Part shown: one piece after another, positions 45,896 through 57,763 of the stretch
How positions within the stretch are numbered: position 1 is the stretch's first letter
How the letters are laid out: every line of letters begins with the position of its first letter
Source of the DNA: Plasmopara viticola
Lineage: Eukaryota > Oomycota > Peronosporomycetes > Peronosporales > Peronosporaceae
Direction: 5' to 3'
Assembly: GCA_001695595.3 (NCBI GenBank)
Contig: MBPM02000083.1
Coordinates: 1-64,000, forward strand
Length of the DNA stretch: 64,000 bases
The notes under the pieces: model-generated
Told to the model about the DNA's origin: nothing
The model's input: the letters and a program-made list of their open reading frames with translations, nothing else
Databases searched by the model: none
Program-made: the position numbers and the translations under genes

Positions 45896-48800
45896 GTCGG
45901 TCCTTAGAGGGCCAAAGAAGTAAAGGTTTTTCGTCTCCAAGGGCTTTGAAGGGTTGCTGGCAAAGGCCGAGCAAAGCTTCCACTAGGAAATATCTTGGAC
46001 ATAATGATGGTTTTTAAAACGCTTCTTAGCGGGTTCCAGGTTTCGCAAGTAACATCGGCGTTAAATATTGCGCTTTAATGTAAATAACATTGTTTCGCTC
46101 GAGAGTGACATGACGACGCCGAATTTTAGTAGCTAAGGTCCACAAGCCGATGGCATAGGTTTACAACAGCCACAGGCACGAGCAAGACACATGATATGTA
46201 AATGTCACACGATAGTAAGCTATGCTGCCGGACGACGACTTGATCTCTAGTTCAGCACAAACAATTTATATGCGCTAGTCTCTCTGCTCTGCTGAAAGGT
46301 CAGGTGGTCAACTACGACTTGCCATTCTTGGCATCGGAAGGTAAGAAGTGCGTGCTTTTACAAAGTCCAGCATTAGCTTGTGAGATTGCAAATCATACTT
46401 GCACGCGAAATAGCGCTTGTATGTACGTCGTGCTCACCCAAGCCACACGCTCGTTGTACCGAACGTCGCGGTCGCGTACGCGCGAGTGGTCAATAAACCC
46501 ACTGCATATCAACTTTGCTCTTCGATAGAATGTTTATTTGATGAACTGAAACTCATGGCTGGTAATATCGATGAGGCAGAAAGGCTCAGGTGCGGTCATG
46601 TCTCAACGGATGAGCTAAAGGATCGCACGTGGATAGTCGGTTGTGTCCTCCAAAAAGGAAACGATGGGCACTTATATCATTGCGGATCAGGAGCAGCACG
46701 CAGATCTCCGAGAATCAAATTGTTATGCATTATGTGCAATAAATTAGCACATCAAAAGAGCAGAGGCCCGGTGCCGGCGCTGCACAATGTATTAGGGATA
46801 CTAGAATATCAAACTTCTTTTTTAGACGATACTTATGGAATAAAAACAGCTGTAATCGCTGCTCGCACTTCGCAAAAGCTCCAGCGGAGCCAATTTGCGC
46901 GACTTAAACCTTTGGCACGAGTTTGCTTTAATGGACACTTGTCGTCGACTGCAAGGGCCTATCGTCCTGCAATCTAGGGCCTTCAGCACTATGCCCCTGT
47001 GAGCATTGGTCACGAGAGACCTCGAGATGAGCTCTTCTCGTGGCCCTGGCGCCCCTACCCTTTGTGGGGAGACGCGTATCCATAACAAAGACGCTGATCG
47101 CCACGATCAGGACAAACTCGCTGAAGTGACTTTTCAACTTCGATATGTTCTCGGGTTAGACATTATTCTCAAGCAATGAGCGAACATTTCACTCACACCA
47201 AAACCAAGCTGAAGTTTGACTGGTTGTGACAGCCAGTCGATGACTAGCTAATGCCGTGCAAGACACGAAATACGCAGAATGTCAAATACAATTTTTGAGC
47301 TTGATGACAAGCACGTCACTATCGCTGTAAACGCCGTCAAAGTTATGCATTCGTGGCGCGGTTCGCTATATGGCTAACCTCCAGATAATCTGACGATGAC
47401 TTTGACAGCGCTTAATTGAGCCAGGATCTTTGGTTGATGTATCAACTAGCACAACAAAACTTTCTTATCGCTTCTGAGAGGGACTGGCCGACATTTGGTG
47501 ACATAAAGGTGTAGACGTCGTAAAGATATACTCACGTACCGTAAATATAATTAAAGAATGCTTAAAAATATGATAGGTGTGGAAACGGTGATGAGCGAGG
47601 AGTTGACTAAGTGACGATAACAGCACCTGCAAATCGCAGTAGGGTTTTTTACCAACTTATAGCCTCAAGCACAAACAGTGAAGCCATTATGGCAAGCACG
47701 TCATCCACAACCGTGTAATTGGCGACGATGATGATAGGGGATGCATCAACGACAGCATTAATGTTAATGCTAATGAAGCAAGAGCAAAGTACTCCGCAAT
47801 CTTTTATAAAAAAATTGCTGGATGCATCAAATATGATGCAACACCACTCTCAGCAATTCCCGATAGTGCGTGATAGGACAACGGACGGTATACTTGCATC
47901 CTAAGATAAAACGGATGCGTGGAGTTGATTACGTTCTTGTGGGATGGCTGCCAAAACGTAAAGGGTTGCTTGTCATATGTCACCGCGATGACTTTGCTCA
48001 AAAGTAGGCAGATACGCATGTACATTCACGATGAAATTTTCGATGTGCATTTCCAAACCTTGAAGTCGGAACATGGCCGACATAACCCGATTAAATATGC
48101 ACAACACCTTAAAAGCAGCTTAAAATAATCAGAATACTTAATCCTTTTTCGAGTGAAACACAGCTCATAGTGGTGCACAATTACCGTCGAAGTTGAATTT
48201 TTACAGCATCGTCGAGTCGGCGTCGCTGAAACTCACGGTCATCCCAAGTGACTGATCATTTTCTGAGCTGACTGTCGAGACACAACGGATGAGAATACCG
48301 ATAAATTCTCATTGTTCTCATCCAGGATTATAGCCTAGCTATTATGTTGATTACTTTTCAATATATGGAACTTGGTACGATGGGTCGGGATAACGCGATA
48401 AGCAATATGGCGTCATACCGAGCGTTTGAAGGGTGCTTCGATCAAGCATACGCTCACCAACAATTTCGCTCGAGTCAACGTTTGAGTCTTTTGAAAGCCA
48501 GGGAGCCGAAGCAGGTATACAGGCGTTTTGATACCCCAGAAGTACTTTGATAAAGCTCTGGACATTTCACTTGATACTCATTGGCAACTGCTTCTACTGA
48601 CGTACGTACCCAAGCGAGGCAACTAGACGGTGGCAGCGATAACGGCTCTTCTTTGCCCGCGTGAGCAAAGTATCTTTGCGGCACAAGAAAATGGACTGCT
48701 CCACGCGCTTGGGAAGTTAGCAGATTTTTTTCAAACGGCGGTCTTTTCGAAGGTCATCCTCTGTACGCGCCTTGGGAATAACCAAGATTGGTGCACGATG

Positions 48801-51417
48801 GTATTGCTTAAGTTTTTCGAGAAAATAAGTTGCGGCAAACATTGTAGAGTAGAGGTAATTAGTCTACAGGCGTTTCATATAGCTTCACGACCTTTAAAGG
48901 CCTGATGTATAGCGGCACGAATTTACACGCGCCAAGAGTCATTTATGGATATCATCTAACAACAAAGATGCTTGATCGCCTGCGACTTATTTATCCACTT
49001 TCGTCAAGCGTATTGCGTACAAATGAGGAAAGGAGCTGGCAGAATAGCAATATTTATGACATAGCTTTTGTGTCTATTGGTTGCGTCGGAAATTTGAATG
49101 CGTAATTGAGCTTGTGCGTTGCAGAACAAAATAGGCTAAGCTTAGCTTCTCTTTTTCAGTAATAAGCTAAAGTCTAGGCGTATCGTCAAGAGTGCGGGTG
49201 TCCATGTCGGTATATCTGAGTTCTTGGCTCCTTCCTCTCCTTTAAAAGCCGTGTACAACTGTGTAATAATTCTTTCTACAAAGAGCAAAGTCAGAGCTAT
49301 CAGCGCTGCTAGGCGCTATAAAGAGTGAACTCTACCTTCCGTTAGCACTCGATCCAGCTTGAAGATAAAGTAGCAGCTGGCGTATCATTTTTAATAAATT
49401 AATATTTGTTGTTTGAATTTGGACGAAGATCCTTGTACAAATTAGTCGAGCCAATAAGCTGTTTTCTGGTAGAGGGGATACGACATTGGGAGCACGCTCG
49501 TTCGACTTTCGACTAGATCAATACACATGATTTCATCGACTTTGCGGTCATTTATGTCGTGAGATGACTGACGACCGATTTCTTGCTGCACGAAAGATCA
49601 TCAGCTGGCTGACGATGAGTACCGCTTGCACATGCTGTGAGGGCTTCGAGCAATTATGCTCGACGCTTTACCGTGTTTCTTGCCCAGCTTTTAATGTGCT
49701 TAGATACTGAAGACCAAAAGGAACACGAGCAACCCATAAGCTCGGCAAGTTGTTTTTCTTTGTTTCGCGAGATGCCAATACACATAACTTTGGGAGCGTT
49801 TCCCATTGCAAAAAGTATCATGATATTTAGTGGATATTTAGGCCAAATCTGTCGCTAATGGTGCTTCAAAATTTGCTCCAGATCTTTGTCTTCAAGTTGC
49901 GTCAGAGCGCGGCCGATGGCGAAGCTGTATGAGTCACACTCAAGGTATTAAGACTTCGAGCATGCAGTTTCGTTCTCGCCGCACCACGACCACATAAAGC
50001 CTTTTTAGGCAAGGACGTCAGCGACCAGCGTGAGCCTTTAAATGTATAAAATATGAAATTTGTTTATCCAAATCTTAAGCGCAACAATTATCGGGTTGTT
50101 AGGTGAAGATCACGCACAGATTAAACCTTTTTCTTTCAACCAGCGTGTTGTCCGTATTTCTTACGTGGAAACATAGAACCAATCCGCACACGGTGATTTT
50201 ATCACCTTCAAATGCAAAAATGAAATTTTTTATGTCAGAGAGGTTGCAGCGACCATGATGTTTGCCTTGTTGCAAACGAATGGACAGAATGTGAATCTGG
50301 CCTTCTGATACTTTAGTGGGAGTTACACGAATGAACAATCACGAGCAGTATCGAAGCTTAGGCGGCATTTCTCATAGGCCCCCAGCTGACTTAAGTTTTT
50401 ACGTAGCGTATTGTGTTGTGAAACGCTTTTTCTGATGCTCACTAGAGCGATAGGAATTTGGTCAAGAGCTATAGAATCTGCTAGCCGGATTGACTAGAGG
50501 TCCTTTCTCAGAGGAGGTGGCACTTACTATTTGATTGTGGACTTTGCGTGGGCGCGGCCCGTATGATTTCGATTCGGGTACACCCACTGCGTTTGAGGAA
50601 TCGTATATGTACCACGGACTGGGAGAGTCTTGTATGGCCGGAGACATCCGGCGGCCTGGTCTCCATGGCTTTAAGCTACGAATTTGAGGAGGAGGTATAT
50701 CCGAACAGCATATCGGCACTAGTCAATACAAAAGAGTTTGGAAGCCAACAGGGCTCACCTTCGAATATTGTCGTGCTTAATGTCACGAAATGTGCATTGA
50801 ACGCTGTGGCTGAAGCGCTTTAGTCAGCATCTTCAGGCCCATAGTGCCACGCAGATACGATCGCAGCTCTATTATGACCATATACTGGAGCTACCAACAT
50901 GACATTATCGCACTTCAGCGAAAGGAATAAAGAGTGTAAGACATTTAAGTCTATAGATCAAGATGTTAAGATTTTCGACTTTGATAGCGTCAAACGCTGT
51001 TTGTTCTGGATGCAAGGCTGGACTCGTCCTGGATATGACACGGATATTTTGCCAGAAAATATGGGTGAATTATAGGTTAATTTTTTATAAATTGCCACCC
51101 GGTTTGCTCGTAGAAGATCTTTAGTGAGTCGCAAACCAGGGCCAAAAGCTATCGTAAAGTGGGCTTTCGACCGTGTGAGTCAACGTGTTGAAAACCATAA
51201 TGTCTTAAGCGGACACTAATGATGTCGTAAATGAGAATATAGAGCATAAAGCTTCACATCGGTCGCTGAGCGATACTCGTTACAAACAGATTTTGCTGCA
51301 TGCTGGAAATGAAAAGGCTAACCTTAATTTTATGGCAGCATGGGCGAGTCTCGTTTACTGCGCGTCAATTAACACGCTAAGTACTAAAGAGTAACCGTAG
51401 ACACTGCAATTGCTGCA
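45896..51417. other. Gene-poor decayed DNA
   Basis: About 5.5 kb. The first 100 bp or so share the 5' flank of the three family copies. The longest open frame is 46417-46977 on plus (186 codons, starting from a non-ATG codon). It includes CGHVSTDELKDRTWIVGC and LLCIMCNKLAHQK, with some Cys/His but no domain I know. I give it little weight because it lacks an ATG before codon 48. Other frames (48630-48905, 49637-49858, 50548-50823) are short and unrecognised. Confidence 0.35.
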
Positions 51418-51526
51418 TGTCATGTGTGACATGATTAAAGTTAAGCTAGATTAGGCCATATCACGCGCATCGCGTGGTACTTTAGCCCACGTAAGATAGA
51501 GCAATCGCCTCGTGTCAAGCGTGACA
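51418..51526. repeat. 109-bp element with imperfect terminal inverted repeats
   Basis: The left end tgtcatgtgtgacatg and the reverse complement of the right end (tgtcacgcttgacacg) agree at about 12 of 16 positions. Each end is itself a small hairpin (TGTCA...TGACA), and a third hairpin-like motif (cacgcgcatcgcgtg) lies between. It could be a small non-autonomous element or a fragment of an LTR. No target duplication is clear. Confidence 0.35.
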
Positions 51527-54500
51527 CGATTTGCCTTGTGTTAAGGAAGAATGTGCGAGACTTGAATCGACATGTAAATCACTGAGCACTTTTGTAGAAG
51601 GCGGCACCCTCACAAATTTGAGAGCGGCTTGATTGGCTTTAACATTACTGAATAAGAGGTAGGACCTGCCGATGCACGTGGATTTAGTACATAGCCAGCA
51701 TGACTCGTCGTGAACAGTGTTTGCTACATTTTCGGTGTGACAGTGCAGACCAAAGGTCATAGTGACTGTCGGTGCAATTTTATCGATGCATAAAAGACAT
51801 GAAATCTCTCGTTGAGATTGTCAATTTTGTAAAGAAGAAAACAATGACACATACCACTCAAGAGCAGTCCAAACGTCTTGTTTCAAGTGAAGAGGAAGGT
51901 TTTTTAGATGTTTAGATGACGACGATAGCACTTGCTTGTACACCCGTAGAAAGACGGTCATACTTAACATCAACGTGAATCTACATTGCTTATTACTATG
52001 CAAATGCTGAACGAGCTTTTAAAAGCATGAGGCTTTCAAAATAAACAATATAACCGAGAGTGTGGTACTACCCAAAGAAGAAATCAACTGCGTATCTCAA
52101 TGAAACGTATCTCGAAAAGCTAAGAAGGCATTCACTATAGAAAGTAAATTCGATTCTAAGATCTCTCGGACCCCTTCTATCTCATGATAATGCCTGGATG
52201 TTGTTTAACTAGACATGGCTTCGTATCTACCACACAATAGTGACGTATGCTTATGATAATTTTAATGTTGCCACCGTCCGGCTCTTACACAGAACAGCAT
52301 GAGGGGATGAACTCCTCTGGACCTAGTTGACGCGCTTTATGAATTGCTCATTGTGAGAGCGACACAACATTGATCGTGACTAGCACTTCAAGCGGTGTGC
52401 ACTTAAACGGGCTAGTTACGTCCCAAATGCTTTTAAACGTACCTCCGACGCAATTTCTTCTCGTGATGCTGCTGTTCAGGGTGGACAGTGCGTATGCACA
52501 AATATACCATGATGACATTATGCACCTAGGCTTTTTCAAAGCGAAACCACCGCGCTCGTACTTGCTTGTTAGGCTGGTTCGGGTGTCCTTAATAAGACTA
52601 ATAGTGCACAATTTTGGTTATACGACTAAAAATCCATCAAGAAAATCGACATCTCGGATACATTACGTTGCGACGCTCGGCGGTTTTTCTGACTGTGAAA
52701 AAAGAGTATCACGCGACCGAAGAATTTAATTTTGAGCATAAGGGTACCAAAAGGTCTAAGGTTGCTACAAGGAAACCTAAGTATTTAAATAGGACCGAAT
52801 TTAATTGCAAATCTCGAGCGGATTCACTCGGTCGTGCTTAAAATACTGCTCCTTATAAAGAAGACTTACAACTAAACTATGAGCAGTCTCTTCCGGCATC
52901 CTTGTCAGTCACGGCCAGTCGTAGTTTCGTTCGAGGTGCATTGTGAAGCAGGGACTCTGTCACCTACGTCGTGAGCTTCTTTTACGGTTATCCCGCTGCA
53001 CAGAGCTTGTTAGAGCCGTTTACAAACAGATTGAATGAGGGCTGATGCAATCAGGCGAAGGCAATCTGCAGTGATTCAGCTGCTTTTCGGTTTATGGTGA
53101 GAGTGACTTAATACCTAAGCCTAAAAGCTGTACTCTTCATGCCTTACTTGGCGTTATGCCATAGCCGCGATATTTATGAGATGCGTTAATCACGACCCAA
53201 AAAATGACTTCTTCTTAACAAGCATAATTGTGGTTGCACTTCGGCCTATAACGCCTTAGAGGCTCACCCGGTTAGAAAAGAGAGTTTACAATTATGCTGG
53301 GATGGTGACAGCGATGAGGACGCAAGGCACTCCCCAGACCGACCACAAGCCGTAGGCTTCATAAGAAGACGAGTCAAATTATTCAGCGTGAATTGCGCAC
53401 ATAGCCATAATAAGATTGTGCTTACTCTTTCAAAGAAGATTCCTCAATATCGCATGAGTCATGACCTCCGGAGATCCCATATAGTGCGAAATTTGTAAAA
53501 GACACTTGGATCGCGTTGCAATATTCTCAGAATGCACCGATTGTGCTTTCAAATTGCGAAACTCCAAACATTTGTCAACGTTATATGCTTGAAAAGCAGA
53601 GAAGAAGCACTTGCTGTACAAAGGACACGTAAATTTCTTTCGAGGCATTGCCTTGCATCGATACTCAAGCTGTATTCTTTCACCACCTTCATAATTCCAG
53701 TCTTTGAGATCTCCCTAAAGGTGTACTGTATGCTGCCATCTCTGACTTTATGCGTAGAACGTATGCTTAATGTGGAAGAGAGCTTTGAAGACTGGTGTCA
53801 TCTGGTAACAACGACACCCACTTGGTCGGAATATTGACCGGTTTTGAAGTGTTCACGGTAATTTATGCTCCCTCGCTAAACTCCATATAGTAATTTGGGG
53901 CACACTGAAATTAAAGTAGGACTAAATGTATTTTATCGGTCTTTGAACTGCAATATATTGCTCACGTCAACCCTACAAATCGAGGATAGTGCACTGTCTA
54001 TCACCCTTAAAATATTAACTCTTTTTAAGCGTCATTTATGTGCAAGGTCTGTCTTAACCCGTATTGACATTGCGGGTAGTTGACCATCCTTTGACCTTTA
54101 GTATAGACCAGCCAGACGCAAATTATAAATAAGTATAGAAGGCGAAAAAATGCGGCTGATGTTGATGCTGTCGCTAATTATATCTCCGACAATGACGGCA
54201 TCTGACACCGCCGCAAGGCGCTCGATTTACCGTTTTCAAGCTCGAGTGTGACAATACTTTGTGCCAAGAAGCTTGCAGTGAGGTATGCGACTCTTAGATT
54301 GACGACTCTCAGGTGAACGACCGCCTCCTATCACTCGTCTTTAGGATACGAAGTGTGAACCGGACTTTTCCGTAACGAAGTGCTAATGTGTTTTCGTCCT
54401 GCTCAAAGCAAAGAGAGCTGCCAGTCTGCCAGATTATTTATCAATGTACCAAGAAATTTGTTTTTCAGAAGTGCACTTGCACCTTGACGGCCTCTTCGTA

Positions 54501-55111
54501 CACGCCTTACAGCGGTGAGCCAAAATTGGCTCAATCTTTAGTATACCGTGAGGCTATGAGATACTCTTTAAGAGCACCACGACGGTAAACGTGGGCGTAC
54601 CTTTTGTATTCGTACGGTGGCCGACGACACCATTGCTTTCGGAGGATAGAAGAGATGTCAGCTGGGATGGCTTCTCTCAACGATGTCACCACCCATGGAA
54701 ATTTCCTCATCGCTGTTTGGATCATCACCTGACTTATGTCACGCAATATTTTAACTAATAAGCGTAATTCCTAATGGGATGTTAAAAACCCGCTTTGGAC
54801 AGTAGCCTTACTGAAGAAAAGTAAGTACTTAGGCCTTGTGGTCGATGTGCCTCATTACACACTTACCAGTGAAAGCGTAGCAGCTTAGACAAAGCAACAG
54901 CGGAGAACTGACTATAGTACCCGCTAAAAAAATTATGGAAATTAATTTTATGTCTTGCTGGACTCTAGAGAGTCAATGAAATGTGCGAGCCGACAAACGA
55001 CGGCCATACCAAATTGTATTTTCTAAGGCTATATTTAACGACGAACGAAGAACATGTTTGTTTCGACGGGTCAATAGGACGCCTATGGCCTGACTGTATG
55101 GTTCAAAAAAG
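51527..55111. other. Gene-poor decayed DNA
   Basis: About 3.6 kb with short open frames only (for example 52370-52729 and 53532-53837 on plus), none with a recognised domain. No RNA gene or terminal repeats were seen. Confidence 0.4.
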
Positions 55112-55230
55112 ATGACACAACAGAGTCACATTTCAGTACTCGATGTAAGCAGTTATCACCTGATATCTGGTATGCCGTGCCTTGAAGTGTACAAGCCCTA
55201 CATTGATTGCCAGCTACCCACCCAGCTCCA
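55112..55230 (+). mobile_element. Ty3/gypsy protease-region remnant
   Basis: The plus-strand reading contains VLDVSSYHLISGMPCLEVYK and PYIDCQLP. Ty3/gypsy proteases have near their C-terminal part 'L-x-x-Y-D-x-I-L-G-M-P-W-L-x-x-x-x-P-x-I-D-W'. The spacing and most residues fit, with the D, W and final W changed. The frame continues to 55417 without clear homology. It is a dead fragment. Confidence 0.55.
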
Positions 55231-57306
55231 CACCATAGAGTTTCGGTTAGTCATGTTTCTATCCCTGTCATGCGTACGTTTCTTTCGAAAGGAAACATGG
55301 GAAGTTTTAAGTCCAAATCCCTCGTCGGAGGGATCGAAAATTATAATATTCTCAGGAAGATGGACGTGTTGTCGTCATCAAAAATCTTCCTTAACGGGTA
55401 GTTGCACTGGCTGGTAAAACCGCTAAAAACTACGATCTAATGTTGGTTAACATAGCTCAGCAGGTTGAAAATATAGCACCGCCAACTTGCAAAAAAACAG
55501 TCCCAAGGTGCTAGCATGTGTCCACAAAAAACAGTGGGTAGCAAATGGCCACAAAGGGATAACGAAGGACAACCAAAAATAGGTTGCACAAGAGATTATT
55601 CGTGCGCTAAGAAATTACCCGAGTACCACGTGGAAAGTACAGCACCGAAATAACTGAAAAGTCAGATGATTACACGCGCATTGCGATTTAAGCACTACTA
55701 GAGAAACTAAACCCAAAGGACTTAATTACTTCGCTCTTGACTGATATGGAGCCAGGGATATTGTAGAGGTGGTGCTACCGGAGGTGACATTATTTCCTAG
55801 AGACATTATTGCATCTTCAATTCTGACGAATATGTTTTAAAATAGCACGATAGACAGCAAACGTTGTGCCCGGATATAGATATCCTTGACAGCCTCTTAG
55901 AGGAATACGGAGTATTCTATTGAAGAGGAAGATTTGGCGTGGTGCTAATATTGGCAATAGCTTAAACGAAGACGGCAAAAAAGATTTACCTTCGTGCAGC
56001 AAGGGGAAAGGGAGGATTAAAGATACAAGCCTTTTCAAACGGTTTGATCGTTAGGACTCCAGCGATGCTGCTGATGGCTGATTGTGAGGTTGACCTCCGC
56101 CATCATGTGGGCTTCCTATAGTGCCCTTCGCAATTTTGTCAGTAGTCTACTTAATTTCTCAAAAGTGGGTCTAACGAGAAAAGAGAGCTTATAGATTTAA
56201 ACTTTTTGGACGATGCTGGCTACGACGCCAAGTACTTTGCTAATTTTCTTCACTCGCTGTAGTCTTGATGTCCACGAATGGAATTTAGCTAAAAGCAGCT
56301 ATATATTCAGCTCGACCTCACGGTGGCTATGCTCGTACTACTAGCTTCGCATCGTATTCCACGAAAGGAATGAATTTGGCATCATTATGAGGAGAAGTAT
56401 AGGTTCGCTCTGTTTCTTGAGTACTTCTTCGCACTACCATAACCACGATCCGGCTAGAAATCGACTGAGAAGTAATTCTACAGGGGGTTGCGATATTTAT
56501 GAAACCAATTTCGATTAAGTGCTATACGTACGTGAGCTTATGCTGCAATTTGTTCTCTGTGAGATTTTTGGCTTAGGTATAATACCAAGCAGGCACTGAA
56601 AAAGTAAGATGTATGCATGAGCATATGGAGTCACAACCGCGCGTTTGGGGTTAAGCAACCTCCAACGCGCACTCAAAGACTGCGGTATTACGTGTACTCT
56701 CGATTGTTCTTGCTTATGATGCCAATGATGTATGGATTGTCGTTTTAACAACTCTCAATGGCTATGTTAAACGCAATAGATGCGCCACCAAAAAACGCTC
56801 TTAACAAAAATTACTTCTTTGCATTATCAAGCACATCACATGAACGTTCTGTCAGCCTTGGCGGTCAAGTAGAGACGCATAGAGTAGTTTTTTTGTCCGG
56901 TATCGTCATATGAAGTAGCGACCTCAGGGCGACTCGGTGTATAGGATTGAATGTTCTGATCGAGTTGGCTTTCCTTAAACCAAATTGTGGTTGCTTGAAC
57001 ACAGCGGTGATCCTCGTGTCCCTTTGAACGCCATCGTGTATGAAAGTCTATAGTGTCTAAGCTATCCTCTTCCGATGGTCCAGATGACCGCTAATTAGAG
57101 CATCATATTACTTACAAAGTGAATTGTGCTATAGATATTTACCGCACAAACAAGGACTCGGCAAAGCTCAGCTGGATCAACACTATGGCGACTCAGACAC
57201 AACTATGCAGCTGTGTTCGCTGTCGAGGAGTCAATTCGCATCTCCACCTGCGATAAGAAAGTAAAGACTTCTGATCAGCTTTCGCTCTACATGCCTAGCG
57301 AATCCG
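55231..57306. other. Degenerate DNA, probably Ty3/gypsy debris
   Basis: About 2 kb between the plus-strand protease fragment and the minus-strand RNase H fragment. It includes a possible reverse-transcriptase piece near 56635-56720. The rest shows no recognised domain. Confidence 0.35.
56635..56720 (+). mobile_element. Possible Ty3/gypsy reverse transcriptase scrap
   Basis: One plus frame gives AFGVKQPPTRTQRLRYYV, which resembles 'P-F-G-V-T-N-A-P-A-T-F-Q-R-L-M-x-x-V' of gypsy reverse transcriptase. It lies 1.4 kb downstream of the protease fragment on the same strand, as expected for one element. The match is short and could be chance. Confidence 0.4.
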
Positions 57307-57763
57307 TCAATCAACAAAGCTTTTAGATTTGCCGATGTGGGTCAACTCATGATTTGGCTTGCACGAAAGTGCATAAGCAAGCACATTGAATTTGCTGGGT
57401 TTATAATTAACCTCAAAAGGTGTATTCTGCAAACGCTGACAACCATCTCTCAAATCTTCGAGACAAGAGGGGCGTATTTGCTGCCAAAAAAAATGCATGG
57501 TTGAATTGACCATGAAGAGTTTAAGACCTAGAATATGAGCTCGAAGATCACCAGTACGTACTGCATGCCGAGAGATTTCGTATGATAAAGTCAACAGCTC
57601 TACGCTTCTCGGACTGGAAAGAGATTAGGTGTTCGTGTTCGTCCTTATCGAATTGCAACACGCGCAGCCGGTGGCATTCAAAGTACGATTGTTTTTTATT
57701 GCTGGCTCCGATAACAACAGACCGGACTAATATATTGCAAGTTTCGCATAGCCAGCAATACAC
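57307..57763 (-). mobile_element. Ty3/gypsy RNase H remnant
   Basis: Minus-strand readings give HRLRVLQFDKDEHEHLISFQ then SEKRRAV in one frame, and AHILGLKLFMVNSTM then FEVNYKPSKFNVLAYALSCK in another. These follow the gypsy RNase H order: 'A-L-x-Q-x-D-x-x-G-x-E-x-x-I-S-F-Q-S-R', then the 'L-G-x-x-x-F-x-V-x-T-D-H' region, then 'F-x-V-x-Y-K-P-G-x-x-N-V-x-A-D-A-L-S-R-x-P'. The catalytic T-D-H is lost (N-S-T-M) and there is a frameshift, so it is dead. Its strand is opposite to the protease fragment at 55.1 kb, so these are two separate elements or one rearranged one. Confidence 0.75.

Noticed and set aside
46417..46977. 186-codon open frame on plus as a gene
   Set aside because: It has no ATG in the first 47 codons, no recognised domain and no splice partners, and it lies in decayed DNA. 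It was left as a note only.
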